Shown here piece after piece: positions 51,747-60,680 of a stretch of 64,000 nt of DNA; position 1 is the stretch's first letter, and every line of letters begins with the position of its first letter. Origin of the DNA: Acetobacteraceae bacterium H6797. Its GTDB lineage: Bacteria > Pseudomonadota > Alphaproteobacteria > Acetobacterales > Acetobacteraceae. The notes below the pieces were generated by a model. It had not been told where the DNA came from. It did not search any database and saw only the letters and a program-made list of their open reading frames with translations. The DNA lies in assembly GCA_015223225.1 (NCBI GenBank), contig JADFCQ010000005.1, positions 62,001 through 126,000 of the forward strand. The letters run 5' to 3'. A program made the position numbers and the translations under genes.

Positions 51747-52471
51747 GCCTGGATCCGGAGCTTCTCGAGGCTTTCCTCCCCGAATTCATCCGGGCCTGCG
51801 CCAGCTTCGATAGGGCGGAGACAGGCGAATCGGCGCGGCGAGCGCTCGACCAGTTGCGGGCCATGGCGGCCGCTCTTGGAGAGCCCGGGGTCAAAGCCGG
51901 TGTCGAAGATGCGGCCTTGCTGCTGGACCCTTTCATGCCGGAGATGCTGGCTGAAGCCGCGTCCATGCTGCGCGCCCGGGCTGAGGCTTTGGCGCCGGCT
52001 GGAGAAGCCCCGCCTGCAGCGACGGCCGCACCGGCAAAGGCTTCACGCAAACTCTGCCGCACGCTCGTGGTCGATGACAGTGCCCTCATGCGCCGCCTCG
52101 TACGCGAGACGCTCGAGGCCGATCCGGATTTCGAGGTGATCGGGGAAGCTGCCGACGGGCTGGAAGCGCTCCGACAGATGGCGGTCCTAAAGCCTGATCT
52201 GACGATGCTGGACATCGAAATGCCGGTGCTCGATGGGCTGGGCGTCTTGCGCGCCTGGTCTCTCAGCGGGCCTGGAGCGGTCATCATCGTCTCCTCGGCG
52301 GCGCGGCCCGGCAGCCCGATGGCGATCCAGGCTCGTCGGCTTGGCGCGACCTCCGTAGTCGGGAAGCCTTCGGGCGCCTTCTCGCCCGATCTGCGCGAAA
52401 GGCAGGGTGGTGCCATCCGCCGGGCAGCGAGGCGCGCCGTGGGGCTGGCCGTCGAGGGGGCGGGCCAATGA
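51743..52471 (+). CDS. receiver-domain protein with N-terminal helical extension (CheB-type receiver lacking the methylesterase)
   Basis: The 242-residue protein has an N-terminal helical region of about 80 residues (LLEAFLPEFIRACASFDRAE and MLAEAASMLRARAEAL) and an Ala/Pro linker. A receiver domain follows with TLVVDDSALMRRLVRETL, the phosphoacceptor in LTMLDIEMPVLDG, VIIVSSAARPGSPMA and the conserved lysine in VVGKPSGAF. The KPSGAF-SPDL segment after the receiver is typical of the CheB linker, but the protein ends about 30 residues later with no esterase domain. It may be a CheY-like output, a phosphate sink, or a degenerated second CheB. The N-terminal part looks like an HPt fold but has no obvious phosphorylatable histidine. 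Confidence 0.8.
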   Translation: MSLDPELLEAFLPEFIRACASFDRAETGESARRALDQLRAMAAALGEPGVKAGVEDAALLLDPFMPEMLAEAASMLRARAEALAPAGEAPPAATAAPAKASRKLCRTLVVDDSALMRRLVRETLEADPDFEVIGEAADGLEALRQMAVLKPDLTMLDIEMPVLDGLGVLRAWSLSGPGAVIIVSSAARPGSPMAIQARRLGATSVVGKPSGAFSPDLRERQGGAIRRAARRAVGLAVEGAGQ

Positions 52472-55056
52472 TCGACGATGACGCGCTCTGGCAGGAATTT
52501 GCCGGGGAGAGCGAGGAGCATCTCGATTCCATCGAGCATCTGCTGACCCTGGGACGCGGCCTTGAACGGGAGGAGGTCAACACCCTCTTTCGCGCCTTCC
52601 ATAGCCTGAAGGGCATGTCGGACGCCTTGGGCGCCTCGGGCATGAAGACGATCGCCCATGTCGCCGAGGATTTCCTGGGGCTGGTGAGAAACGGCAAGCG
52701 CTCGATAGATAACGCGGCGGCAGACACGCTACTGGCGGCGGTCGATGGTCTTCGCCGCCTCCGAAAGGCCGTCATCGAGACGCATCGGGCCAGCCCGGCG
52801 CCCTCGGCGCTGCTCGACAAGCTACGGAAACTGTCGGACCAGGATGTCGCGCCGGTAGCACCGATGGCCACCGCTTCGCGGGAGTCACCTCAAACGCAAG
52901 GCGGCGTTGGCGTTGCACCAGCGCTCCTGGCCAGCCTTGCGAGCCAAGTTGCGATGGTGATGCCGGGCTTGGCCAAGGGGTCGGGAACGCGCTTGCAAGA
53001 GGCGCTGGAAGTGGCAGCAACGGCTGAGATGCTCGGTCTTGATGCGCTTGCAGCCTCTCTTCGCGATGTCGCGAAAGCGACGGGCCCGATGAACTACCTC
53101 AGCGAATTCGGGCTTCTGCGACGGCGACTTGCCGCCCTTGAGGTGCTGTCGGGCGAAGTCGCCGGGGCCGACATCCAGCCAAGCTATGGCAGCGACATCC
53201 TGGCCCCGCCTCTCGCTGCGCTGGCCGTCGAGGTGGAAGCCCTGGCGGCTGGGCAAGGGGATACGGCGCAACTATCGCACGAGGCCAAGCAACTGGCCGC
53301 TGCGGCATCGGCCCTGGGGCTGAGCGACCTGGAGAGCCTGCTGCTCGGCCTGGAAGACCTTTCCGACCGCGCTGCTGATCCCGATGCGGCGGCCTCTTTG
53401 GCAACACAAGGGCCCGGCATGGCCGACCGGTTGCGGCGCCTCGCTGAGGGCGGGATGACAACGGGCCGCGGTGCCGACCAGGCCGAGGGCATTGTCGGAG
53501 AAAGCGATCCCAGGGTTCCGGAAGGTTTCGCCGGCGCTCTGAGCGCCGACGCCCTTCGTCGCCTTGGAGCCGCGCTGGAGGCTGGTCAGGCGCTGTTCCG
53601 CGCCCAACTGGCCCTCGGCCAATCGGCGGAGATCGAGCATGCGCTAGGTGACCTGCTTCGGCGAGAGGCGGAGGTTCTGGGGAGCAGGGCGAGGCTCGAC
53701 GCCACGCCGCCTCGCGTGGAGACCCTGCTCGCGAGTGCGCGGTCTATCGGCGAATTGCGCCAGCTGATCCAGTCGGTCGATCCCGCCCAGCGCGTTCTGC
53801 TTGGGATCGATTTGGCCGAGGCACAGGCGGAAGTGACTGAGGTCAGACCCGCCGAGGAGGGGCGATCGAGCCCCGTCACCACCCGCGTGCGGCAGGAAAC
53901 GATCGACGAGATCATCGGCATGGAAGCGGAGGTGCGGGCGGCAGCGCTGACGCTGTCCGAAACCCTGCAGGACGGCACGACCCATCGCCTCATTTCCATT
54001 CTTGCTCGCCTGGAGCAGCGGATGACGGGCGGTGCGGCGCGAGAACTCGCTGAAACGACCGATAGGTTGAGGCGATTTCAGGAGAACCTGGAGGCAGCCG
54101 AAAGCCGCCTCACGCTGTCTCTCCGGCGTCTCGATGACGCGGTGATGGAATTGCGGGTCGTACCCATCGGCACCTTGCTCTCGCGACTGCCCCGCGTCGT
54201 GCGCGCTGTGGCCCAGGCGAGTGGGAAGGATGTCGAACTGGTGATGGAGGGGCAGGAGGTCGCGGTCGATAGGTCGCTGGTCGAAGCCCTTGCCGATCCG
54301 CTCCTGCATCTCGTGCGGAACGCGGTTGACCACGGGATCGAGCCCACCGCGCAGCGGGAGCGGCTCGGAAAGGCACGTCGTGGGCTATTGCGTGTCTCTG
54401 TTGCCCGACGGACCGGACAGGTGCGGGTCAGCATTGCGGATGATGGTCAGGGCATCGATCGGCAGAAGGTGCTGGCACGCGCCGTTGAGAAGGGGCTGGT
54501 TTCAGCCGTGGGAGCGGAGGCGATGACGGAGACGGCCGTGCACGCCCTGCTGTTCCGCCCGGGATTCTCGACCGCGGCGGAGGTCACGGAAACCTCCGGC
54601 CGCGGCGTCGGTCTGGATGTCGTGCAGGAAGCGGTGCGCCGGGCAGGGGGGACGCTTGAGGTCACCAGCATCCCCGGCCATGGCTCCGCCTTCACGCTCG
54701 CCCTGCCGCTGACGGCCGCGATCCAGCCCGTGCTCCTGGTGGAAGTGGCAGGGCAGCCTTACGCCCTGCCAGCGGGCCGAGTGGAATCAGTGGCCGAGGG
54801 CGGAGAGATGGCCGGCGTGGAGACTGTCGATCTCGCGGCGCTTCTTGGGTTGAAAGCCAAGGGAACAGGGGCGGTCGTGATGGTCCGAAGCGGCGGCCGC
54901 CTGCTCGGATTGACCGTCGACAGCGTCCAGCGCCGTACCGACCTGCTCCTTCGCACTCTTCACCCCTCCTTGGCGGCTCAGGCAGCCATTGGCGGCGTCG
55001 GTGTTTTGGGAAACGGAGAGCCCGTCGTCGTACTGGAGCCAGACGGGATCGGCTGA
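52468..55056 (+). CDS. cheA: chemotaxis histidine kinase CheA
   Basis: The 862-residue protein starts inside the previous gene (ATGA overlap). The HPt domain carries H45 in FRAFHSLKGMSDALG. A long helical middle of about 270 residues contains HPt-like but histidine-lacking segments. Dimerisation and catalytic domains follow, with VPIGTLLSRLPRVVRAVA, the N box HLVRNAVDHGIE near residue 614, G1 ADDGQGID near 658, and G2 GRGVGLDVVQEAVRRAGG near 712. A C-terminal CheW-like regulatory domain (QPVLLVEVAGQPYALPAGRVES) ends the protein. No receiver is fused to it. Its length exceeds the usual ~650-700 residues because of the middle region. Partners are the CheB and receiver proteins encoded upstream. 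Confidence 0.94.
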   Translation: MIDDDALWQEFAGESEEHLDSIEHLLTLGRGLEREEVNTLFRAFHSLKGMSDALGASGMKTIAHVAEDFLGLVRNGKRSIDNAAADTLLAAVDGLRRLRKAVIETHRASPAPSALLDKLRKLSDQDVAPVAPMATASRESPQTQGGVGVAPALLASLASQVAMVMPGLAKGSGTRLQEALEVAATAEMLGLDALAASLRDVAKATGPMNYLSEFGLLRRRLAALEVLSGEVAGADIQPSYGSDILAPPLAALAVEVEALAAGQGDTAQLSHEAKQLAAAASALGLSDLESLLLGLEDLSDRAADPDAAASLATQGPGMADRLRRLAEGGMTTGRGADQAEGIVGESDPRVPEGFAGALSADALRRLGAALEAGQALFRAQLALGQSAEIEHALGDLLRREAEVLGSRARLDATPPRVETLLASARSIGELRQLIQSVDPAQRVLLGIDLAEAQAEVTEVRPAEEGRSSPVTTRVRQETIDEIIGMEAEVRAAALTLSETLQDGTTHRLISILARLEQRMTGGAARELAETTDRLRRFQENLEAAESRLTLSLRRLDDAVMELRVVPIGTLLSRLPRVVRAVAQASGKDVELVMEGQEVAVDRSLVEALADPLLHLVRNAVDHGIEPTAQRERLGKARRGLLRVSVARRTGQVRVSIADDGQGIDRQKVLARAVEKGLVSAVGAEAMTETAVHALLFRPGFSTAAEVTETSGRGVGLDVVQEAVRRAGGTLEVTSIPGHGSAFTLALPLTAAIQPVLLVEVAGQPYALPAGRVESVAEGGEMAGVETVDLAALLGLKAKGTGAVVMVRSGGRLLGLTVDSVQRRTDLLLRTLHPSLAAQAAIGGVGVLGNGEPVVVLEPDGIG

Positions 55057-55057
55057 T

Positions 55058-55081
55058 CGCCCCGAGGTTCCCCTCGGGGCG
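55058..55081. terminator. GC-rich hairpin between converging cheA and prfB
   Basis: CGCCCCGAGG (55058-55067) and CCTCGGGGCG (55072-55081) form a perfect 10-bp stem with a TTCC loop one base after the cheA stop codon and seven bases before the end of prfB. No T-tract follows on either strand, so termination efficiency is uncertain; as a bidirectional hairpin it may still mark both 3' ends. Confidence 0.5.
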
Positions 55082-55087
55082 TGCCCG

Positions 55088-56218
55088 TCACTGGGCGTTG
55101 GCGCTGGCTTCGGAGCGCGTGGCACCCACGCGCAGCGCCAAGGCGGCAGCCATGAAGTCATCGAGATCGCCGTCGAGCACGGCCTGCGGGTTGCCCTTCT
55201 CGACGTTGGTACGCAGGTCCTTGACCATCTGATAGGGCGCGAGGACGTAGCTGCGGATCTGGTGGCCCCAGCCGATGTCTGTCTTGCCGGCCTCGATACC
55301 CGCCGTGATGGCCTCGCGCTTGCTCAGTTCGAGTTCGTAGAGTCGCGCCTTCAGCATATCCATGGCGATGACGCGGTTGCGGTGCTGCGACCGGTCCTGC
55401 GTCGAAGCGGCGACGATACCGGTCGGGATATGGGTGAAGCGTACGCCGGATTCGGTCTTGTTGACGTGCTGACCGCCGGCGCCCGAGGCGCGGAAGGTGT
55501 CCGTCTTGAGGTCAGCCGGGTTGATCTCGATCTCGATCTTGTCGTCGATCACAGGATAGACATAGACCGAGGCGAAGGCCGTCTGACGACGGGCATTGGC
55601 GTCGAAGGGCGAGATGCGCACGAGGCGATGCACGCCCGTCTCGGTCTTGAGCCAGCCATAAGCATTCTCGCCCGAAACCTGGATGGTCGCGGATTTGATG
55701 CCGGCCTGCTCGCCCTCGCTCTCTTCATTGAGCGTGACCTTATAACCGCGGCCCTCGGCCCAGCGCTGATACATGCGCACCAGCATCTGCGCCCAATCCT
55801 GCGCATCGGTGCCGCCGACGCCGGCATTCACCTCGATATAGCAGTCATTGGCGTCGGCCTCGCCCGAGAGAAGGCTGTCGATCTCGCGCTTCTTGGCCTC
55901 AACGGCCATGCGCTTGAGATCCTCGACCGCCGCATTGGCCGTCGCCTCGTCCCCCTCGGCCTCGGCGAGCTCGATGAGGTCGATGGCGTCGCGCACATCG
56001 GCCTCGAGCTTCACCACGCAATCGATCTGGGCGGCAAGGCGGTTGCGGTCGCGCATCACCGACTGGGCCAGGTCGGGCTTTTCCCACAGGGTGGGGTCCT
56101 CGGCCCGGGCGTTCAGCTCGGCCAGCTTCGACTGGGCGGCGTCCCAGTCGATATGGCTGCGGAGGAGCTGGACCGACTGGTCGATCTGCTCCTTGAGGGA
56201 AATGGCATCTGCGCGCAT
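55088..56218 (-). CDS. prfB: peptide chain release factor 2
   Basis: The 376-residue protein is RF2. The stop-codon recognition tripeptide SPF lies in HRLVRISPFDANARRQ, and the peptidyl-tRNA hydrolysis motif GGQ in FRASGAGGQHVNKTESGVR. The conserved VNAGVGGTDAQDWAQML has Asp where many RF2 proteins have Glu. RF2 releases chains at UGA and UAA. The reading frame runs intact from ATG 56218, so the programmed +1 frameshift seen in Escherichia coli prfB is absent here. PBP1A lies nine bases upstream on the same strand. Confidence 0.97.
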   Translation of the reverse strand: MRADAISLKEQIDQSVQLLRSHIDWDAAQSKLAELNARAEDPTLWEKPDLAQSVMRDRNRLAAQIDCVVKLEADVRDAIDLIELAEAEGDEATANAAVEDLKRMAVEAKKREIDSLLSGEADANDCYIEVNAGVGGTDAQDWAQMLVRMYQRWAEGRGYKVTLNEESEGEQAGIKSATIQVSGENAYGWLKTETGVHRLVRISPFDANARRQTAFASVYVYPVIDDKIEIEINPADLKTDTFRASGAGGQHVNKTESGVRFTHIPTGIVAASTQDRSQHRNRVIAMDMLKARLYELELSKREAITAGIEAGKTDIGWGHQIRSYVLAPYQMVKDLRTNVEKGNPQAVLDGDLDDFMAAALALRVGATRSEASANAQ

Positions 56219-56227
56219 GGGACCGGT

Positions 56228-58810
56228 CTAGTATAGCCCGCCAAGATTGCTGTCGAGGCCGGAGGATGATGTGCCGGGCGCCGGGTTCTGCCCATCGAAG
56301 CCGTCGATCGGCGGACGGGCGGCATTCTCGGTGCCGGGGCGGAAGGCTTCGGTGATGGTCTGGCCGCTATCCGTCTGGATGCGGACCAGGGCGACACCGG
56401 GCGGCGCGCGGAAGGGAACCGGCGGGCTATCCTTCATCGCGGCGGCCATCACGTCGTGGAAGACCGGAGCGGCCGTCGAGCCGCCGGTTTCGCCATTGCC
56501 GAGGCTATGCGGCTCATCGAAGCCCATCCAGACCGCGATGACGAGGTCGGGGGTGAAGCCGACGAACCAGTTGTCGAAATAGTCGTTCGAGGTGCCGGTC
56601 TTGCCGGCGATGGGGCGGTTCAGCCCTGCGCCGGCGCGGCCGCCGGTGCCGCGCTGCACGACACCCTGCAGCAAGGAGACCATCTGATAGGCCGCGATGG
56701 GGTCAGTGAGCTGCTTGCGCTCATCTGCCAGCACGGGCGGCTGACCGTTGGGGTCGGATTCGCAGGTTTCGCAGCGCCGGTTATCGGCGCGCCAAACCAG
56801 ATTGCCGAAGCGGTCCTGCACGCTGTCGACGAAGGAGGGCGTAACCTCCTTGCCGCCATTGGCGAAGGCGGCATAGGCGGCGGCCTGCTTGAGTACCGTC
56901 GTCTCGCCGGCGCCGAGAGCCATGGAAAGGACGCGAGGCATGTTCGGGATGACGCCGAAGCGCTTGGCCGTCTCTGCCACGCGGTCGATGCCGATTTCCT
57001 GAGCGAGGCGAACCGTCACCAGGTTGAGCGACTTCTCCAGCGCGGTGCGCATCGTCACCCAGCCGTTGGTGTTCCGCTCGTAATTGCCAGGCCGCCACAT
57101 GCCCTGCGGGGTCATGATCTCGATGGGCGCGTCGAGCAGCTTCTGGTTCGGCGGGATGCCGAGTTCCAGCGCCGGCAGATAGACGAAGGGCTTGAAGGAA
57201 GAGCCCGGCTGCCTCATCGCCTGAGTGGCGCGGTTGAACCAGGACTTCTCGAAGGACCAGCCGCCCGCCATCGACAGAACGCGGCCGGTATTGGGGTCGA
57301 GGGCCACCACGGCACCTTCGGCTACCGGGATCTGGCGCAGCAGAGCGCGCTCAGGCCGAGCCGCGGTGCGGCCCTGGGCTGCGGCGGCGGGCTGAATCTC
57401 GACCATCACCACATCGCCGGGAGAGACGACGTCGCTCATGCGTCGGGGCGCGGCGCCGAGGCGGCCATCACGGCCGGCAGGGCGGGCCCAGCCAGAGACA
57501 TCGTCAAACAGCAGCGGCACGGTGCGAGCCTGGGGAGCGGCACGTGAGTCGCTCCGCTCAACGAGGCCAAGGCGCGCATCGCGGTCGCGCACTTCCAGCA
57601 CCACGGCCAGGCGCCATTCCGGCAGCATGCCGGGCACGCGGGCCACGCCGTCGAGGGCCGGAAGCCATTCCGTAGGGGCGGCCGAGATCTTCGTCACGGG
57701 GCCGCGCCATCCGCCCCGGCGACGATCATAGTTCATCAGACCATCGCGGAGCGCCTTCTCTGTAGCGGCCTGCAGCGTCGGGTCGAGCGATGTACGGACG
57801 ACGAGGCCACCCATCGTAGTCTGGTCGTTGCCGAAGCGGCCGACGAGCTCGCGGCGAACTTCTTCAGTGAAATACTGGCCGACGGTGACGGTATCAGGCC
57901 GGCGGAAGATGCGGGCAGTCAGCGGCTCGGCCTTGGCGGTCTGGGCCTCGGCCTGGGTGATGGCCCCATCCTCGGCCATGCGGTCGATCACGAAATTCCG
58001 GCGGGCCGTGGCGGCCTCGGGGTAACGGACTGGGTTGTAGTTGTTCGGGCCTTTGGGCAGGGCGGCTAGGAAGGCCGCTTCGCCAACGGTCAACTCATCT
58101 AGGCCCTTATTGTAATAGACCTGGGCGGCAGCCGCCACGCCATATGCCTGGGCGCCGAGGAAGATCTCGTTGAGGTAGATCTCAAGGATCCGCTCCTTGC
58201 TCATCGCCTGCTCGATGCGCGTAGCCAGGATCGCTTCGCGGATCTTACGGGTGACGGTGCGGTCGGAGCCGACCAGCATGTTCTTGGCGACCTGCTGCGT
58301 GATGGTCGAAGCGCCACCCATGCGGCGGCCGGAGCCGAAATTCTCGAGCGCCGTAAGTGCTGTGCGCGCGATACCGATCGGGTCAACGCCGTAGTGGTCC
58401 CAGAAGCGCTGGTCCTCGGCCGAGACGAAAGCCTGTTGCACCCGCTTAGGAATGGCGCCGATGGGTACGAAGACACGGCGTTCGGTCGCGAGCTCGGCCA
58501 TGAGGCGCGAGTCGGCCGAATAGATGCGGCTCATCTGCGGCGGCTGATAATCCGTCAGCCAGGAGTAGTCCGGCAGGTCATCCGCGACTTGGCGATATAG
58601 GCCATAGCCAGCGACGGTACCCGTAATGGCGAGCACTAGCCCGAGAGCCACGGTTCCACGAACGAGACGCCAGAAAAGGCTGCGCCGCCGGCGTGGCTTC
58701 GGTGAGGCGGGCTTCCTGTCGTCCGGTTCCGGGCTCTGCGATGCGGCGCCACGATTGCCGGACAGAGGTTGGTCCGCGCGGAGGGGATTATCGACCATGG
58801 GCGCCTTCAT
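56228..58810 (-). CDS. mrcA: penicillin-binding protein 1A (bifunctional peptidoglycan synthase)
   Basis: The 860-residue protein has a cytoplasmic, basic N-terminus, one membrane helix (GTVALGLVLAITGTVAGYGLY), a glycosyltransferase domain with AFVSAEDQRFWDHYGVDP near residue 130, GGASTITQQVAKNML, EIYLNEIFLG, and an OB-like and transpeptidase region. The active-site serine lies in RQPGSSFKPF (SxxK near residue 536), with SxN-type ALEKSLN and KTG in AGKTGTSNDYFDNWF near residue 735. It polymerises and cross-links peptidoglycan. In-frame ATG 58798 is an alternative start. Confidence 0.95.
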   Translation of the reverse strand: MKAPMVDNPLRADQPLSGNRGAASQSPEPDDRKPASPKPRRRRSLFWRLVRGTVALGLVLAITGTVAGYGLYRQVADDLPDYSWLTDYQPPQMSRIYSADSRLMAELATERRVFVPIGAIPKRVQQAFVSAEDQRFWDHYGVDPIGIARTALTALENFGSGRRMGGASTITQQVAKNMLVGSDRTVTRKIREAILATRIEQAMSKERILEIYLNEIFLGAQAYGVAAAAQVYYNKGLDELTVGEAAFLAALPKGPNNYNPVRYPEAATARRNFVIDRMAEDGAITQAEAQTAKAEPLTARIFRRPDTVTVGQYFTEEVRRELVGRFGNDQTTMGGLVVRTSLDPTLQAATEKALRDGLMNYDRRRGGWRGPVTKISAAPTEWLPALDGVARVPGMLPEWRLAVVLEVRDRDARLGLVERSDSRAAPQARTVPLLFDDVSGWARPAGRDGRLGAAPRRMSDVVSPGDVVMVEIQPAAAAQGRTAARPERALLRQIPVAEGAVVALDPNTGRVLSMAGGWSFEKSWFNRATQAMRQPGSSFKPFVYLPALELGIPPNQKLLDAPIEIMTPQGMWRPGNYERNTNGWVTMRTALEKSLNLVTVRLAQEIGIDRVAETAKRFGVIPNMPRVLSMALGAGETTVLKQAAAYAAFANGGKEVTPSFVDSVQDRFGNLVWRADNRRCETCESDPNGQPPVLADERKQLTDPIAAYQMVSLLQGVVQRGTGGRAGAGLNRPIAGKTGTSNDYFDNWFVGFTPDLVIAVWMGFDEPHSLGNGETGGSTAAPVFHDVMAAAMKDSPPVPFRAPPGVALVRIQTDSGQTITEAFRPGTENAARPPIDGFDGQNPAPGTSSSGLDSNLGGLY

Positions 58811-58932
58811 ACACTAGCCACTCCGCGGGGCGAAGCATGACGCAGGAGGCCGGCCATGATCGGGCTGCAAGCCTGTGGAGGCAGCAGCCCACCGCGTTAC
58901 TCGCCAGTGACAACGCCTGCGAAACCAGAGGG

Positions 58933-59913
58933 TTACCGAGCCGACGGCAATTCCACAGCATAAGTCTCCACGGCCGGCAGGGAGCGGATCATGTTCCGTT
59001 CCTTGAGGAAGCGGGCGAAGCGCTCGTAGCGGTTGTGGTCGAGCGCCGCCGGGGATGCCGCGAAGCGAGGGATGGTGGAGGTCCAGGCACGGCGATTCAG
59101 CTCGTTATCCAGCTCTTTACGGGGGCCTGCGATGAAGAGCTTCCAACTCTCGTCCGGCTCGTTCAGGAGGGCGACGGTCGAGGCCTCGATCGCGTCCATG
59201 AAGCGGCGCAGGACGAGATCCTTGGCGCGGTCCTTATGGGCCACGTAGATCAACTCGTCATAGATTGGCAGGCCATACTGCTCGGGGTAGAAGGCGCGGC
59301 CGGGGCGCTTCTCAAGCTCGAGCTGATGCAATTCGAAATTCCGGAAGCCGCCGAGAATCGCGTCCACCTGGCCCGACATCAGGGCGGAGGAAAGGCCGAA
59401 ATTCACGTTTACCATTCGGACATCGCTCATGCTCAGGCCGACGGTCTGCAGCATGGCGCCGACCACGACCTCCTCGAAACCGGCGACCGAGTAGCCGATG
59501 CGCTTGCCCTTGAGGTCGGCCAGCGTCTTCACCGGGCCGTCGCGCAGGGTGGTCAGGGTGGAAAGCGGCGTGGAAACCAGGGTGCCGACACGGGCGAGGG
59601 GCAGCCCTTGGTCCACGGCGAGGTGCAGGTTCTTCTGGTAATAGACCGCGAGATCCGCCTGCTTCGCCGCGACCAGCTTGGGCGGGTCATTGGGGTCGGC
59701 CGGCGCGACGATCTTCACCTCAAGGCCTGCGCGCGCGAAATGGCCACCCTCGGCCGCAACGATGATCGGCGCATGGTCCGGATTGATGAACCAGTCCAGC
59801 AGGATGGTGAGGCTTTCCTTGCCCGTCGTCTGGGCAACGGCAGGGCGGGCTAGCGGGGCGGCGGCGGCCAGGAGGCCGGCAAGCGCGGGCAGAGCGCGGC
59901 GGGTGATGGTCAT
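58933..59913 (-). CDS. thiY: thiamine pyrimidine precursor ABC transporter, substrate-binding protein (ThiY-like)
   Basis: The 326-residue secreted protein has a signal peptide ending near ARPAVAQ and then the NMT1/THI5-like domain. Family signs are LTILLDWFINPDHAPIIVAAEGGHF, VKIVAPADPNDPPKLVAAKQADLAV, LHLAVDQGLPLARVGTLV and LKGKRIGYSVAGFEEVVVGAML. ThiY proteins bind N-formyl-4-amino-5-aminomethyl-2-methylpyrimidine or HMP for thiamine salvage. It is last in a thiZ-thiX-thiY operon under a TPP riboswitch, which supports this assignment rather than the related taurine or nitrate binding proteins. Confidence 0.9.
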   Translation of the reverse strand: MTITRRALPALAGLLAAAAPLARPAVAQTTGKESLTILLDWFINPDHAPIIVAAEGGHFARAGLEVKIVAPADPNDPPKLVAAKQADLAVYYQKNLHLAVDQGLPLARVGTLVSTPLSTLTTLRDGPVKTLADLKGKRIGYSVAGFEEVVVGAMLQTVGLSMSDVRMVNVNFGLSSALMSGQVDAILGGFRNFELHQLELEKRPGRAFYPEQYGLPIYDELIYVAHKDRAKDLVLRRFMDAIEASTVALLNEPDESWKLFIAGPRKELDNELNRRAWTSTIPRFAASPAALDHNRYERFARFLKERNMIRSLPAVETYAVELPSAR

Positions 59914-60680
59914 TTCTTGGAATCCTCAGGGTCGGTAAGGCGGTCGGGCTGCCAGGGGAGGGCGGCCCGGAGAAGGGCGTCGAGCCCGAACCACAGGGCG
60001 AGAGCCATGGCAGCGAGCACGAAGAGGGCGGCGAACATCAGGTCCGTCTGGCTGCGGCCATTGGCATGCAGCATGAGGTAGCCGAGGCCGGAGGAAGCGC
60101 CGACCCATTCGCCAACGACGGCGCCGATCGGTGCGAAGGCCGCGGCCACGCGGAGGCCCGAGGCAAGAGCGGGGAGGGCGGCTGGCAGGCGAATGCGCCA
60201 TAGAACGGCAGCGGACGAGGCGCCCATAGTCTTAGCGAGGTCCAGCCAGCCCGGCTCCGTCCGTCGAAGCCCGTCGTAAAGGGCCGAGGCAACGGGGAAG
60301 AAGATGATCAGCATGGCCATGACGATCTTGCTGCCCAAGCCATAGCCCAGCCAGAGCGTCAGAAGCGGCGCGAGGGCGAAGACAGGGACAGCCTGGGAGA
60401 TGACCAGGATCGGCAGCAGCCAACGGCGCCCCGCTGGCCAGGCCGCGAGCAGCACGGCCATGAGGCAGCCAGCGAGCGTCCCGAAGATTAGTCCCAGCAG
60501 AATTTCCGACAGCGTCACCCCGGCATGGCCCAGGATGATGTCCCATCGGAGCCAGAGCGCCTCGGCGACGCGCGTCGGTGCCGGCAGCATGAAGGGCGGC
60601 ATTTCGGTAAGGACGCAGAACGCCTGCCAGGCCAGGAGCAATCCCACGAGTGCAGCTGCGGGGCGGAGAGTGCTCGTCAT
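59910..60680 (-). CDS. thiX: thiamine pyrimidine precursor ABC transporter, permease (ThiX-like)
   Basis: The 256-residue protein is a BPD_transp_1 permease with six hydrophobic segments. It has the membrane-entry region LPAPTRVAEALWLRWDIILGHAGVTLSEILLGLIFGTLAG and the EAA-type coupling loop DLAKTMGASSAAVLWRIRLPAALPALASGLR. It overlaps both neighbours by four bases: thiZ upstream and thiY downstream, each as ATGA. It forms the channel for the pyrimidine moiety captured by ThiY. Confidence 0.92.
   Translation of the reverse strand: MTSTLRPAAALVGLLLAWQAFCVLTEMPPFMLPAPTRVAEALWLRWDIILGHAGVTLSEILLGLIFGTLAGCLMAVLLAAWPAGRRWLLPILVISQAVPVFALAPLLTLWLGYGLGSKIVMAMLIIFFPVASALYDGLRRTEPGWLDLAKTMGASSAAVLWRIRLPAALPALASGLRVAAAFAPIGAVVGEWVGASSGLGYLMLHANGRSQTDLMFAALFVLAAMALALWFGLDALLRAALPWQPDRLTDPEDSKK

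Noticed and set aside
47818..55056. Reading the Che operon as an ordinary flagellar chemotaxis cluster
   Set aside because: There is no CheY, receptor, CheD, CheZ or flagellar gene nearby, and the RsbW/STAS pair and multi-CheW protein are atypical, so the standard label would hide what is unusual.
55088..56218. Possible programmed frameshift in prfB
   Set aside because: The frame is continuous from ATG to stop, with no internal TGA near codon 25, so no recoding is needed.
58693..59853. Plus-strand open frame of 386 codons
   Set aside because: Antisense to the ThiY-like binding protein and the start of PBP1A; no motifs.
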